This document shows positions 36,859 through 45,154 of a stretch of 64,000 nucleotides of DNA, piece after piece. Every line of letters begins with the position of its first letter. Within the stretch, counting starts at the first letter, position 1. The notes below the pieces were generated by a model, which ran no database searches, had not been told where the DNA came from, and saw nothing but the letters and a program-made list of their open reading frames with translations. The translations under genes and the position numbers were made by a program. The stretch lies in NCBI GenBank assembly GCA_043738095.1, contig JAYSZI010000083.1:3760-67759 (forward strand), in the 5' to 3' direction. This DNA is from Lysobacter_K sp043738095 (GTDB taxonomy: Bacteria; Pseudomonadota; Gammaproteobacteria; Xanthomonadales; Xanthomonadaceae).

Positions 36859-38012
36859 CGGGTGAGCTCCTGCAATGGCGTGGTCCGCCACAGGTGCGCG
36901 TTCGGGTTGCGCAGGTAATCGGCTAGCGCCAGCAGGGCGCTGAGGTTGAGACTCAAGAACGCGGCGGCAAACCGCGCCGGCGGCCACACGGCGGCGATGC
37001 GCGGGTGGCGTCGGGCCGATACCGCCAAGACGTAGCCACCCAGTTGCAGACCCAGCAGCGTCAGATACAGGCCGCCGCCGGACACGGCTAGCGCGATGTT
37101 GCTGACCAGCACCAGCAACAGCATCCACGGCGCAAGCAGACGCAGCCACTTGTGGCCCCACAGCCGCCACGCGAGCGGGTGCGCCCCCGGGATGGCCAAA
37201 CGCGGCCAACGGTGCAGCAATTGGTAGTTGCCGGTGAGCGTGCGTCGTTTGCGGGCTTCCTCGCTTGCGGCATCCACGGCCGCGTGGTCGTAGGCGATCG
37301 CCTGCGGCGCGAACACTACGCGGTAGCCGGCGTCGGCAATGGCGAGGGGGATCCACATGTCATCCAGGATCAAGCCCGCCGGCACCTCCGGAATGGCAGT
37401 GCGCCGCGCGGCATACAGCGCGCCAGTCACGCCCACCAGCGAACCGGTGGCGCTTTCGAAGCGACGAATCATCTTCTCGTAGCGCCAATAGGCGTCGATG
37501 CCATCGCCATAACCAGACGTGGGCGCTAGCACCAACTCACCACTGGCCGCGCCAACGCCGCTCGCGGAGAGCGCCGTCACCAGCGCCCTCGCGGCGTGGC
37601 GATCAATGGCTTGACGTACGTCGGTAAACAGCACGATTTCGGCGTCGAGCAAAGGCAGCACGGCGCCAATGCAGGCCGATTTGCCGCGCCGTTCATAAAA
37701 TGCGAGCACCCGCACGCGCGGGCTCGCATACGCGCGGGCGATCCACTCGGTGGCATCCGTGCAACCGTCGCAGACGATGGTGATGCGCAGGCGGTCGTCG
37801 GGATAATCCAACGCAAGCAGGTTTGCAACCTTGGCCGACACCAGGTCGGCGCCGTCATGCACCACCAGCAGCGCATCGATGCTCGGGGTCTGCGCGGTGG
37901 GTTGCAGCGGTCGCCGATGCAGCTTGGCCAGTAACGCCATCACCAGCGGGTAGCCAACGTAGGTGAACGCCACGAGGCCGAGGGCAGACCAGAACAAAGT
38001 GGCCACGGTCAT
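36855..38012 (-). CDS. Membrane-anchored glycosyltransferase family 2
   Basis: This 385-residue protein has one N-terminal hydrophobic helix (about 5-27), then a GT-A domain with IDALLVVHDGADLVSAKVAN, RITIVCDGCTDATEWI and the metal-site region IVLFTDVRQAIDRHA, then LILDDMWIPLAIADAGYRVV with the acceptor-side acidic residues. Two to three membrane helices close the protein (about 285-375). This layout matches processive or membrane GT2 enzymes of EPS pathways. It is followed at once by the GT4 gene and preceded by about 200 bp that hold no gene I can recognise. Confidence 0.9.
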   Translation of the reverse strand: MTVATLFWSALGLVAFTYVGYPLVMALLAKLHRRPLQPTAQTPSIDALLVVHDGADLVSAKVANLLALDYPDDRLRITIVCDGCTDATEWIARAYASPRVRVLAFYERRGKSACIGAVLPLLDAEIVLFTDVRQAIDRHAARALVTALSASGVGAASGELVLAPTSGYGDGIDAYWRYEKMIRRFESATGSLVGVTGALYAARRTAIPEVPAGLILDDMWIPLAIADAGYRVVFAPQAIAYDHAAVDAASEEARKRRTLTGNYQLLHRWPRLAIPGAHPLAWRLWGHKWLRLLAPWMLLLVLVSNIALAVSGGGLYLTLLGLQLGGYVLAVSARRHPRIAAVWPPARFAAAFLSLNLSALLALADYLRNPNAHLWRTTPLQELTR

Positions 38013-38209
38013 CGTCCCCAGCAGGCAAGCGTTCCACGGCGCAAGTGTGCGTCAGCATGACGGGAACGCGAGACGCCGATGATCTGCGGGGTGCGGAAGC
38101 GGACGCGCGGGCTTTCGCCATTGGTTGCGCACAACAAAATCGGCACGCAACCCCGAAGTTGCAGGCCCGACGTGATGTGCGCAAGAAGTTTCATCGAGGC
38201 AGGGCGAGA

Positions 38210-39553
38210 TCAACGCCGGTAGCTGACGGTGACGACGGCGGCATTCGATGTGTAGCTGCGGCCGACTGCGCTACTGTCGCGTTCGCGCCGTTGCAGGTCG
38301 ATACGCCCGGTCCAGTGGCGGGTAAACCGGTTAACTAGGCCGACACTGACGGCGAAGTCACGATCTTTCCGGAGGATGTCGACGTACTCTCGATCCTCTT
38401 TGGCGAGCAGCGCCGATAACGAAAGCCGCGGGCGCAACTTGTATTCCAACTCGACCAGCCCGCCGCGCCGATCCTGATCGTCGATCAGATCGTCGAGGTA
38501 GCGGATCCGGCGGTAATACGGCACCAGGCTCATTGTCAGCCGCTCTCCGCTGTACTGGTAGCGCACTCGCACCAGCCGCTCACGGTAGGGATTGGGCTTG
38601 ACCCCCACATCCATATAGCGGAAGTCGCTGAAGTGGCGCCGGTCGAGGTCCAGCGACGGCGTGATTAGGGCCTGGGTCGCATCGGTGAGTTGATGTCGCA
38701 CGGTGGTGGTGACCACGCTGCGGGCCGACACCCGCCAATCGACCGTCGCACGCACCAGCGCCGAGCTCGCGCTGGTGCCACCACCGCGCGGATTGAGCCG
38801 GGAATGGCCGAGGTCGATATCGGCATCGATGTCTTTGCGGTTGGCGATGTAGCTGATGTAGCCGTCGTAAGCCCGGTAGTCCGGTGACGTACCGACCACC
38901 CCGGCGCTATCGAATTTGGCTTGGGTCGCTTCCAGATTGAGCGACAGCGACTGGTTGGCGTCGAGATCGCGCAACACGCGCGCGGCCACGTCATAGCGAT
39001 CGCCATTGAACGCCTTGTTCTCTTCGGCATAGCTGTTGGTGTAGCGCAGATCGAGCTGGCCGCGGGTGGTGGGATTGAAGCGCGCATAGAAAGTGGGGCC
39101 GGCGACGAACACGTTGGCTTGCTGTTCGTTCGTCGGCGTCTGCGGTTCCAGTTCGTCCACCGGTTGGCGGCTGAGATAGTCCTGGAACACGAAATCCATG
39201 CGCTCCGGCACGACGGTCACGTTGAGCTTGCCGGCGAACGTGCCACGCACTTCATCGTCGAAGGTATTGCTGGTGTAGTGCAGGTGCTGGGCCTCGCCGC
39301 GCGCCGCTATCTGTATGCGCGGCCCCTCGTGATCCACGTCAAAGCTCAGTTGCGGCGAGATCACGGTATCGCTTATCGGGTCGGTCTCGCTTAGGTTGAT
39401 GTTGTTGCTGCGTTTAGCGGCGAGGCCTATTTCATAATCGACGTCGAACGCGCCCGCGCTGCCGGGAAATGCGGCCAACAGCGCGAGACAAAGGGTGGTC
39501 TTGGGTGCGAACAGAGCGCGGCGCTGTGGAATGGTCCCCCGTCCATTGCTCAT
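38210..39553 (-). CDS. Outer-membrane beta-barrel protein of the EPS locus (TIGR03016/EpsL-like)
   Basis: This 447-residue protein has an N-terminal signal peptide (TTLCLALLAAFPGSAGA). The remainder is rich in alternating amphipathic strands: DVDYEIGLAAKRSNNINLSE, ARFNPTTRGQLDLRYTNSYA and RHWTGRIDLQRRERDSSAVG. It ends in VTVSYRR. This is the pattern of the outer-membrane barrel proteins paired with Wza- and Wzz-like genes in exosortase A-type EPS loci, thought to form or line the export channel. It starts 10 bp after the CpsD-like gene and belongs to the same operon. Confidence 0.83.
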   Translation of the reverse strand: MSNGRGTIPQRRALFAPKTTLCLALLAAFPGSAGAFDVDYEIGLAAKRSNNINLSETDPISDTVISPQLSFDVDHEGPRIQIAARGEAQHLHYTSNTFDDEVRGTFAGKLNVTVVPERMDFVFQDYLSRQPVDELEPQTPTNEQQANVFVAGPTFYARFNPTTRGQLDLRYTNSYAEENKAFNGDRYDVAARVLRDLDANQSLSLNLEATQAKFDSAGVVGTSPDYRAYDGYISYIANRKDIDADIDLGHSRLNPRGGGTSASSALVRATVDWRVSARSVVTTTVRHQLTDATQALITPSLDLDRRHFSDFRYMDVGVKPNPYRERLVRVRYQYSGERLTMSLVPYYRRIRYLDDLIDDQDRRGGLVELEYKLRPRLSLSALLAKEDREYVDILRKDRDFAVSVGLVNRFTRHWTGRIDLQRRERDSSAVGRSYTSNAAVVTVSYRR

Positions 39554-39562
39554 GGCGACTCC

Positions 39563-40309
39563 TCATGCCCCTTCGTTGAAGACGACACCGGCAAACTTGG
39601 TCGGGTCGAAGTTGGCTGCCGCGCGCGCGATGTCGTCGGCGCTGTCGCGCCCGTAGCCGGCCACCAGCACCACGACGTCGGCGATATCGGCCAGGATGCG
39701 TGCGTCGGGTGCGCCACGAACCGGCGGGCTGTCCAGGAACAGGTAGCGATCGGGATAACGGCTGCGCAACGAGTCCACCAGCAAGCGCATCCGGAACGAG
39801 GAGAAATACTCGGTGTTACGCGTGGGCGCGGCCCCCGCGGGGATCAGGCGCAGGCGCGGGATGCCGGTTTCGTACAGCATGTCGGCGATGAAGGTGGCCG
39901 GGTCCTCCAGATAGTTCACCAGCCCGCCCTTGAACGGGTTGATGCGCATGGTGGTGTGCTGGGTGGGCCGATACACATCGCAGTCGATCAGCACCGCACT
40001 TTTGGCTTCGTCAAAGGCGAACGCCGCGGCCAAATTGCGCGCAACAAAACTGCCACCACTGCCGCGGCTGACCGGCGCGACTAGCGTGACGATGTTGTTT
40101 TCGTCGTTGGCCGCCGCGAGCAATCGGGTGCGCACTTCGCGGAATGCATCGACCTGCGGCTGGCCCATCGACGCGGGGGAGATGATGGAGCGTTCATGCA
40201 TCTGCGACGGGGTGAGCGCGGTGGTTTCGGCAATCCGCGTGATCGATCGGTTTGCGACGAGGCGTTGCACCAGCCGTTCGTCGGCGCGTGCGAGAAAGTC
40301 GGTGGCCAT
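39563..40309 (-). CDS. CpsD/BY-kinase-like ATPase with degenerate Walker A
   Basis: This 248-residue cytoplasmic protein has the fold of the kinase half of bacterial tyrosine kinases: VTLVAPVSRGSGGSFVARNL (74-93), SAVLIDCDVYRPT (104-116, Walker A') and RYLFLDSPPVRG (Walker B). The Walker A lysine expected in G-x-G-K-S/T is a glycine (SRGSGGSF, residues 81-88), and there is no C-terminal tyrosine cluster. It is therefore probably not an active autokinase, but a partner that regulates the Wzz-type protein encoded 10 bp upstream. Resembles the 'XrtA-associated' polysaccharide biosynthesis proteins by context. Confidence 0.85.
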   Translation of the reverse strand: MATDFLARADERLVQRLVANRSITRIAETTALTPSQMHERSIISPASMGQPQVDAFREVRTRLLAAANDENNIVTLVAPVSRGSGGSFVARNLAAAFAFDEAKSAVLIDCDVYRPTQHTTMRINPFKGGLVNYLEDPATFIADMLYETGIPRLRLIPAGAAPTRNTEYFSSFRMRLLVDSLRSRYPDRYLFLDSPPVRGAPDARILADIADVVVLVAGYGRDSADDIARAAANFDPTKFAGVVFNEGA

Positions 40310-40319
40310 GGCGTAGGTC

Positions 40320-41864
40320 CTATCGCAGCGTCAACACGAGGGCGTATGCGATTGGCACGGTCAGCAAAAGCGCCGTCGCCAACATCAGGCGTTGTCGAGC
40401 CCGCGGGTGATGGCGGCTGGTCGTACGCGCCGGTATCGACCCGAGCACAGGCAGGCCCGCGATCTGTTCGATTTGCGACGGCATGCGCACCCGCGGATCG
40501 AACCGCAGCCAACTCACCAGCAATAGCAGCGGCGCTGCGACGGCCAATACCAAGCCGCCCATAGCCACTTGAGTCAGGCTCATGCTGTTGGATTGCAGCG
40601 GCACTGCGGCCGGCTCCTGCACGCGGAAGTTCAGGCCGCCACGTTGAGCGTCGAGATTCATCGACAGCCGGGCGTTTTCGCGGCGCTCGAGCAGATCTTG
40701 GTAGAGATTGCGGTTTACCTCGAAGTTGCGGGTGAGGTTCGCCAGCTCGCTGCCCAGCGCGGCCACGCGATTGAGGCGTGCGAGTTCCTGCGACAGCAGG
40801 CTGTTGCCGGTAGCAATGCGCGAGGCCGAGCCCATGCTGCGGCTGCGGGCTTCGGTCAGCCGCCCGCGATCCCCGCCACCGCCCGGATTGAACGCCGCCG
40901 CGCCGCCCGCGTTCTGGAGGCCACCGCGTTGCAACTGCCCTTGCAGCTCGCTGATCTGGCTCTGGATGCGGACCACGTCCGGGTGCCGGTCGGTGTAGCT
41001 GCCGGTGAGGCGTACACGCTCGGCCTGCAACTCGGCCAGCCGCGTCTGGAGCGGGCCGGTACGCGCCTGCGCCACGCCGATCGACTGCTCACGCGACACA
41101 TGTGACTGCCAGGCACCGGCCGCCGATTGCTGTTCGGCCTGGTCCATCAGCGACTTGTCGATTTCCCGACGCAGTTCGCTGATGCGCTCGGTGACGTCTT
41201 CCTGATCGCCCAACAGCACCTCAGGATGCGCCTTGCGGTACCTCGCTAGCTTGTCTTCCGCATCATTGAGCTTTCGGTGGTAGTCACTGACCTGCGAGTC
41301 AATGAACTGAAAGGCCGCGCGGCTTTCGCGCTCCTTGGTGCGCAAGCTCTCCTGGATTATGAGCTCGGCAAAACGTTGCGTGACCCGTTGGGCGCGTTGC
41401 GGATCGGAATCCGAATAACTGATCTGGATCAGCTTGAGGTTCTGGCGCGGGTTGGTGATCACGGTGCGGCTGGCGATCTGGTCGATCAGCCGGGCCTGCT
41501 GCAGTGGGCTGGGGTTGGACTGCAGCCAGCCGCCGGTGCGCAGGACCTCATCCATGACTCTGCGGCTGAAGGCGACTTCGCGCGCAATGCCGGCGCGGTC
41601 GACGACGGTGGTGGGCACCGTCCGCCCTTTCAGCAGAGGCTCGATGATGTTCGTTTCCTCCACCAGCAATGTGGTGGAGGAGGTGTAGGCCTTAGGCGCG
41701 CGAAGCCCAATGACCAGCACGGTCAACGCGATCGCAGCAAACAACCCGGCGAGCAACACCTGGCGCCGCCGGACCTCCTTGGCCATGACGGGCAGCAATT
41801 GGACCGCAGTGGGGCGCCTCTCGGGCCCCCTCCACTCGATGAGGTTGGTCGTAGTCATGGGCAT
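40320..41864 (-). CDS. Wzz/GNVR chain-length determinant (XrtA-type)
   Basis: This 514-residue inner-membrane co-polymerase controls EPS length. An N-terminal helix (QVLLAGLFAAIALTVLVIG, about 35-53) leads into the Wzz domain (STTLLVEETNIIEPLLKGRT). A long coiled-coil stretch (about 175-320) contains LTGSYTDRHPDVVRIQSQIS. A GNVR-like region precedes a second helix (MGGLVLAVAAPLLLLVSWLR, about 440-460). A third hydrophobic segment forms the extreme C-terminus (LMLATALLLTVPIAYALVLT), which is less common. The kinase half is encoded separately just downstream, as in Gram-positive-style split systems. The Wza-type gene ends 6 bp upstream. Confidence 0.92.
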   Translation of the reverse strand: MPMTTTNLIEWRGPERRPTAVQLLPVMAKEVRRRQVLLAGLFAAIALTVLVIGLRAPKAYTSSTTLLVEETNIIEPLLKGRTVPTTVVDRAGIAREVAFSRRVMDEVLRTGGWLQSNPSPLQQARLIDQIASRTVITNPRQNLKLIQISYSDSDPQRAQRVTQRFAELIIQESLRTKERESRAAFQFIDSQVSDYHRKLNDAEDKLARYRKAHPEVLLGDQEDVTERISELRREIDKSLMDQAEQQSAAGAWQSHVSREQSIGVAQARTGPLQTRLAELQAERVRLTGSYTDRHPDVVRIQSQISELQGQLQRGGLQNAGGAAAFNPGGGGDRGRLTEARSRSMGSASRIATGNSLLSQELARLNRVAALGSELANLTRNFEVNRNLYQDLLERRENARLSMNLDAQRGGLNFRVQEPAAVPLQSNSMSLTQVAMGGLVLAVAAPLLLLVSWLRFDPRVRMPSQIEQIAGLPVLGSIPARTTSRHHPRARQRLMLATALLLTVPIAYALVLTLR

Positions 41865-41870
41865 GCCCGC

Positions 41871-42485
41871 TCACAACATGCGCTCAGGCACGGTAATGAC
41901 GTCACCCGGCGCGACTTTGTAATTGGTCGTGAGGTCGCCACGGGTAAGCACGCTGTCCAGGCGTACCTGATAGCTGCCCGTGCCGTTGCCGTTTTTGCGA
42001 TACAGGTTGGAGCGATCTGGGGCCGCGAACTCAGTGACGCCACCGGCGGCCAGCACCGCATCGAGCACGGTCATGCCTTGGCGATACGGGATCGAAATCG
42101 GCTGCCGCACGGCGCCGGTCACCCGCACTCGCGACAGGTACTCGTGACTGCGCAGTTCAGTGAGGATGACCGCGACTTGCGGGTCCACGACAAACGCAGC
42201 CAGTTTGGTCTGGATGTCCTTGGCAACGTCGGCGGGCACGCGACCCCCGGCTTGGACGTCACCGACCAGCGGCACCGAGATCATGCCGTCCGGGCGTACC
42301 GGGGCAGTGATGCCGAGTTCGGGATTGCGCCACACCGAGACCTGGACGACGTCGTCGACTCCGATCGAGTACGCATCAGCCATCGGCATGTCGGCGGGCG
42401 GAGAGCCCGCGGTGGGGTTGCCAGAAGTAGCGCAGGCGGCGAGCAGTATCGACAGCGAAACGGCAAGAAGGCCGGAGCATTTCAT
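41871..42485 (-). CDS. Polysaccharide export outer-membrane lipoprotein (Wza/GumB-type, SLBB)
   Basis: This 204-residue lipoprotein starts MKCSGLLAVSLSILLAACAT, a lipoprotein signal with lipobox LAAC. A Poly_export domain follows (YSIGVDDVVQVSVWRNPELG, ISVPLVGDVQAGGRVPADVA), then an SLBB domain (SRVRVTGAVRQPISIPYRQG, TVLDAVLAAGGVTEFA). It is shorter than E. coli Wza (379 residues) and lacks the C-terminal transmembrane helix that forms Wza's own pore, so the separate barrel protein at 38210 probably supplies the outer-membrane passage. The frame is open to 42668, but the ATG at 42485 is fixed by the signal peptide and an upstream AGGGGA. Confidence 0.92.
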   Translation of the reverse strand: MKCSGLLAVSLSILLAACATSGNPTAGSPPADMPMADAYSIGVDDVVQVSVWRNPELGITAPVRPDGMISVPLVGDVQAGGRVPADVAKDIQTKLAAFVVDPQVAVILTELRSHEYLSRVRVTGAVRQPISIPYRQGMTVLDAVLAAGGVTEFAAPDRSNLYRKNGNGTGSYQVRLDSVLTRGDLTTNYKVAPGDVITVPERML

Positions 42486-42522
42486 GGGAATCCCCTGTTT
42501 TTGGCTGGGACGAGGTGTTCCC

Positions 42523-43590
42523 TTAGCAACGCGGGTTTGGCGAGTACCCGGCCATGGCAATGGCGTCGGTAGCGGGCGCGTCTTGCACGTCATAGAAATT
42601 TCGGTACCAGTCGACGAAGCGCGCCACTCCCACCTCCACCGACGTGGTCGGCGAATAACCGGTGTCACGATTCAAGGCCGTGACGTCGGCATAGGTATCG
42701 GGCACATCGCCGGGTTGCAGCGGCAGCAGCCTGCGTTCCGCGCGCCGACCCAGGCACTGCTCGAGCACGTCGATGTAATGCAACAGTTGCACCGGTTGGT
42801 GATTGCCGATGTTGTACAGCCGATACGGCGCGCTAGAGCTGGCCGGGGTTGGCGCCATCGGGTCGTAATCGGGGTCGGCGCCAGGCACGCGGTCGAGGGT
42901 GCGGATGACGCCTTCCACGATGTCGTCGACGTAGGTGAAGTCGCGGCTGTGGCGACCATGATTGAACACGTCGATGGGTTCACCGGCGAGGATCTTTTTG
43001 GCGAACAGGAACAGCGCCATGTCCGGCCGTCCCCACGGCCCGTACACGGTGAAAAACCGCAGGCCGGTGGTAGGCAATGCGAACAGATGGCTGTAGGTAT
43101 GCGCCATCAGTTCGTTGGCTTTTTTTGTCGCCGCGTACATGCTGACCGGGTGATCGACGTTGTCGTCGACCGAGAACGGCAGCTTGCGATTGGCGCCGTA
43201 GACCGAGCTGGAAGAGGCATAGACCAGGTGCTCGACGCCGGTATGTCTGCAGGCTTCGAGCACATTGACGAAACCGACGATGTTGCTGTCGACGTACGCC
43301 TGCGGGTTCTCCAGCGAGTAGCGCACGCCGGCCTGGGCCGCGAGGTTGACCACCCGGTCTGGCTTGAAGTCGGCGAAGGCAGCGTCCAGCGCGCTGCGGT
43401 CCTCGAGCGAGCCGCGCACGAAGCCGAAGTTCGCCAGTGGCAGCAATCGCGCGAGCCGCGCCTGTTTGAGGCGTGGATCGTAGTAGGCGTTGAGATTGTC
43501 GAAGCCCAGCACGTGATCGCCGCGCGCGAGCAAGCGTTCGCTGAGCGCCGCGCCGATAAAGCCCGCTGCGCCCGTCACCAGTACCCGCAT
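42523..43590 (-). CDS. NAD-dependent sugar-nucleotide epimerase, UDP-glucuronate 4-epimerase (CapI)-like
   Basis: This 355-residue short-chain dehydrogenase/epimerase starts MRVLVTGAAGFIGAALSERL (Rossmann GxxGxxG), followed by GFDNLNAYYDPRLKQARLAR, a signature of the UDP-glucuronate 4-epimerase group. The catalytic Ser-Tyr-Lys set appears as YASSSSVYG and MYAATKKANE. It would interconvert a UDP-uronic acid with its C4 epimer, matching the dehydrogenase gene 10 bp upstream. AAGGGGA precedes the ATG at 43590; the longer frame to 43839 is antisense-like. A dTDP-glucose dehydratase is less likely from the motif set. Confidence 0.88.
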   Translation of the reverse strand: MRVLVTGAAGFIGAALSERLLARGDHVLGFDNLNAYYDPRLKQARLARLLPLANFGFVRGSLEDRSALDAAFADFKPDRVVNLAAQAGVRYSLENPQAYVDSNIVGFVNVLEACRHTGVEHLVYASSSSVYGANRKLPFSVDDNVDHPVSMYAATKKANELMAHTYSHLFALPTTGLRFFTVYGPWGRPDMALFLFAKKILAGEPIDVFNHGRHSRDFTYVDDIVEGVIRTLDRVPGADPDYDPMAPTPASSSAPYRLYNIGNHQPVQLLHYIDVLEQCLGRRAERRLLPLQPGDVPDTYADVTALNRDTGYSPTTSVEVGVARFVDWYRNFYDVQDAPATDAIAMAGYSPNPRC

Positions 43591-43600
43591 CCAATTCCCC

Positions 43601-44920
43601 TTATAGACAGCCGTCGACGCCGGCGCGTGGGAGCGCCCGCTTGACGTCGAACAATACTGCGCCCGGCACGCCAAAGGCACGGATGCCATCAGCGCCGCGC
43701 GCGACGAACTCCCGATGGGCCACGGCCAGGACCACCGCGTCGTAACGGCCGGGCTCGGGCTCGACCACCAGATCGATGTCGTACTCCGCTTTCGCCATCG
43801 TCGCGTTGACCCACGGGTCATGGACATCGACATGGACATTGAAGCCGTGCAACTCGCGCACGATGTCGACCACGCGGGTGTTGCGCAGGTCCGGGCAGTT
43901 CTCCTTGAAGGCCAGGCCCAGGATCAGCACTTTTGCCTGGGCCGGTTGGATGCTGCGCTGGCGCATCAGCTTGATCGCGCGGCGGGCGACATGGCCGCCC
44001 ATGCCGTCGTTGATGCGGCGTCCTGCCAGAATCATGTCGGTGTGGTAGCCGATCTGCTGGGCCTTGTGCGTGAGGTAGTAGGGATCAACGCCGATGCAAT
44101 GACCGCCCACCAGCCCGGGCCGGAACGGCAGGAAGTTCCATTTGGTGCCGGCTGCCTCCAGCACCTCATGGGTGTCGATATCGAGCCGGTGGAACAGCAA
44201 CGCCAGTTCGTTGATCAGCGCGATATTGACGTCGCGCTGGATGTTCTCGATTACTTTGGCCGCCTCGGCCACGCGGATGCTCGAGGCCGGGTGGGTGCCG
44301 GCGTGGATGATGCGCCGGTACAGCGCATCGATCATCGCAGCGGCTTCCGCGTTCGAGCCGGAAGTGATCTTCACGATGGTCTCGAGGCGATGCTGCGGGT
44401 CGCCGGGATTGATCCGCTCGGGGCTGTAGCCGGCGTAGAAGTCGCGGTTGAATACCAACCCGGATTCGCGCGCCACGATCGGCACGCAGATTTCCTCGGT
44501 GGCGCCGGGGTAGACAGTCGACTCGTAGATCACCACGCCGCCGGGCCCGATCGCGCGGCCAACGGTGCGGCTGGCCGACTCCAGCGGACCCAGGTCTGGG
44601 CGCTTGTACTCGTCGATTGGCGTCGGCACAGTCACGATGAACACGTTGCAACCCGCCAGCGTCGCCGTATCGCTGCTGAACTGCAGCATGCGCGCGGCGC
44701 GCAACTCCTCGGCCGACATTTCCAGGGTGTGATCGTGCTGGCGGTTGAGCTCGGCCACGCGCTCGGTATTGATATCGAAGCCGACGGTGGGAAAGTGATG
44801 GCCGAACGCCGCCGCGAGCGGCAAGCCGACGTAGCCCTGGCCTATGACGGCGATGCGCGCGTGCTCCAGCTCGGGCAGCGGCGCGCTCAACAACGACGAG
44901 TTCATCGACGGCAAGTTCAT
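43601..44920 (-). CDS. TviB/WbpO-type UDP-N-acetylhexosamine 6-dehydrogenase
   Basis: This 439-residue nucleotide-sugar dehydrogenase oxidises C6 of a UDP-HexNAc (less likely UDP-glucose) to the uronic acid. It has ARIAVIGQGYVGLPLAAAFG (NAD site), YESTVYPGATEEICVPI, and the catalytic-Cys block GGHCIGVDPYYLTHKAQQIG with the TviB-like DMILAGRRINDGMG. The C-terminal UDP-binding domain has LGLAFKENCPDLRNTRV. The frame is open to 45199; I take the ATG at 44920, which has GGGAGAGG about ten bases upstream and lies five residues before another Met. It is the first gene of the 13-gene operon, divergent from galE. Confidence 0.9.
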   Translation of the reverse strand: MNLPSMNSSLLSAPLPELEHARIAVIGQGYVGLPLAAAFGHHFPTVGFDINTERVAELNRQHDHTLEMSAEELRAARMLQFSSDTATLAGCNVFIVTVPTPIDEYKRPDLGPLESASRTVGRAIGPGGVVIYESTVYPGATEEICVPIVARESGLVFNRDFYAGYSPERINPGDPQHRLETIVKITSGSNAEAAAMIDALYRRIIHAGTHPASSIRVAEAAKVIENIQRDVNIALINELALLFHRLDIDTHEVLEAAGTKWNFLPFRPGLVGGHCIGVDPYYLTHKAQQIGYHTDMILAGRRINDGMGGHVARRAIKLMRQRSIQPAQAKVLILGLAFKENCPDLRNTRVVDIVRELHGFNVHVDVHDPWVNATMAKAEYDIDLVVEPEPGRYDAVVLAVAHREFVARGADGIRAFGVPGAVLFDVKRALPRAGVDGCL

Positions 44921-45154
44921 CAAAATCTGACCTCTCCCAAGTCCATTGAAGGCCTGGGCGATGGAAGGCATTGGGTCGGCTCGATGCATCGGCTGGTGGC
45001 TGCTGGTGAAACGCCGAAGCTGCTGCCGCCCGGCCAGCGTGCGTGCCCGGGGATGCGTGTCGCTTGCCTTGGACGCTCCCTGCGCCGGGTTGCGTTTTAT
45101 CCACACATCGGGACCTGCCGATTCGGGTGGGGTCGCACTGAGAGCATCGGGCCC

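Noticed and set aside
36859..37356. N-terminal extension of the GT4 gene ending at 35626
   Set aside because: It overlaps the GT2 gene in another frame and is Arg/Ala-rich without character; the ATG at 36858 in the ATGA overlap is the natural start.
43715..45154. A long plus-strand extension in frame with galE
   Set aside because: It is antisense to the dehydrogenase gene, has no domain, and GalE begins with its own Rossmann motif at 45155.
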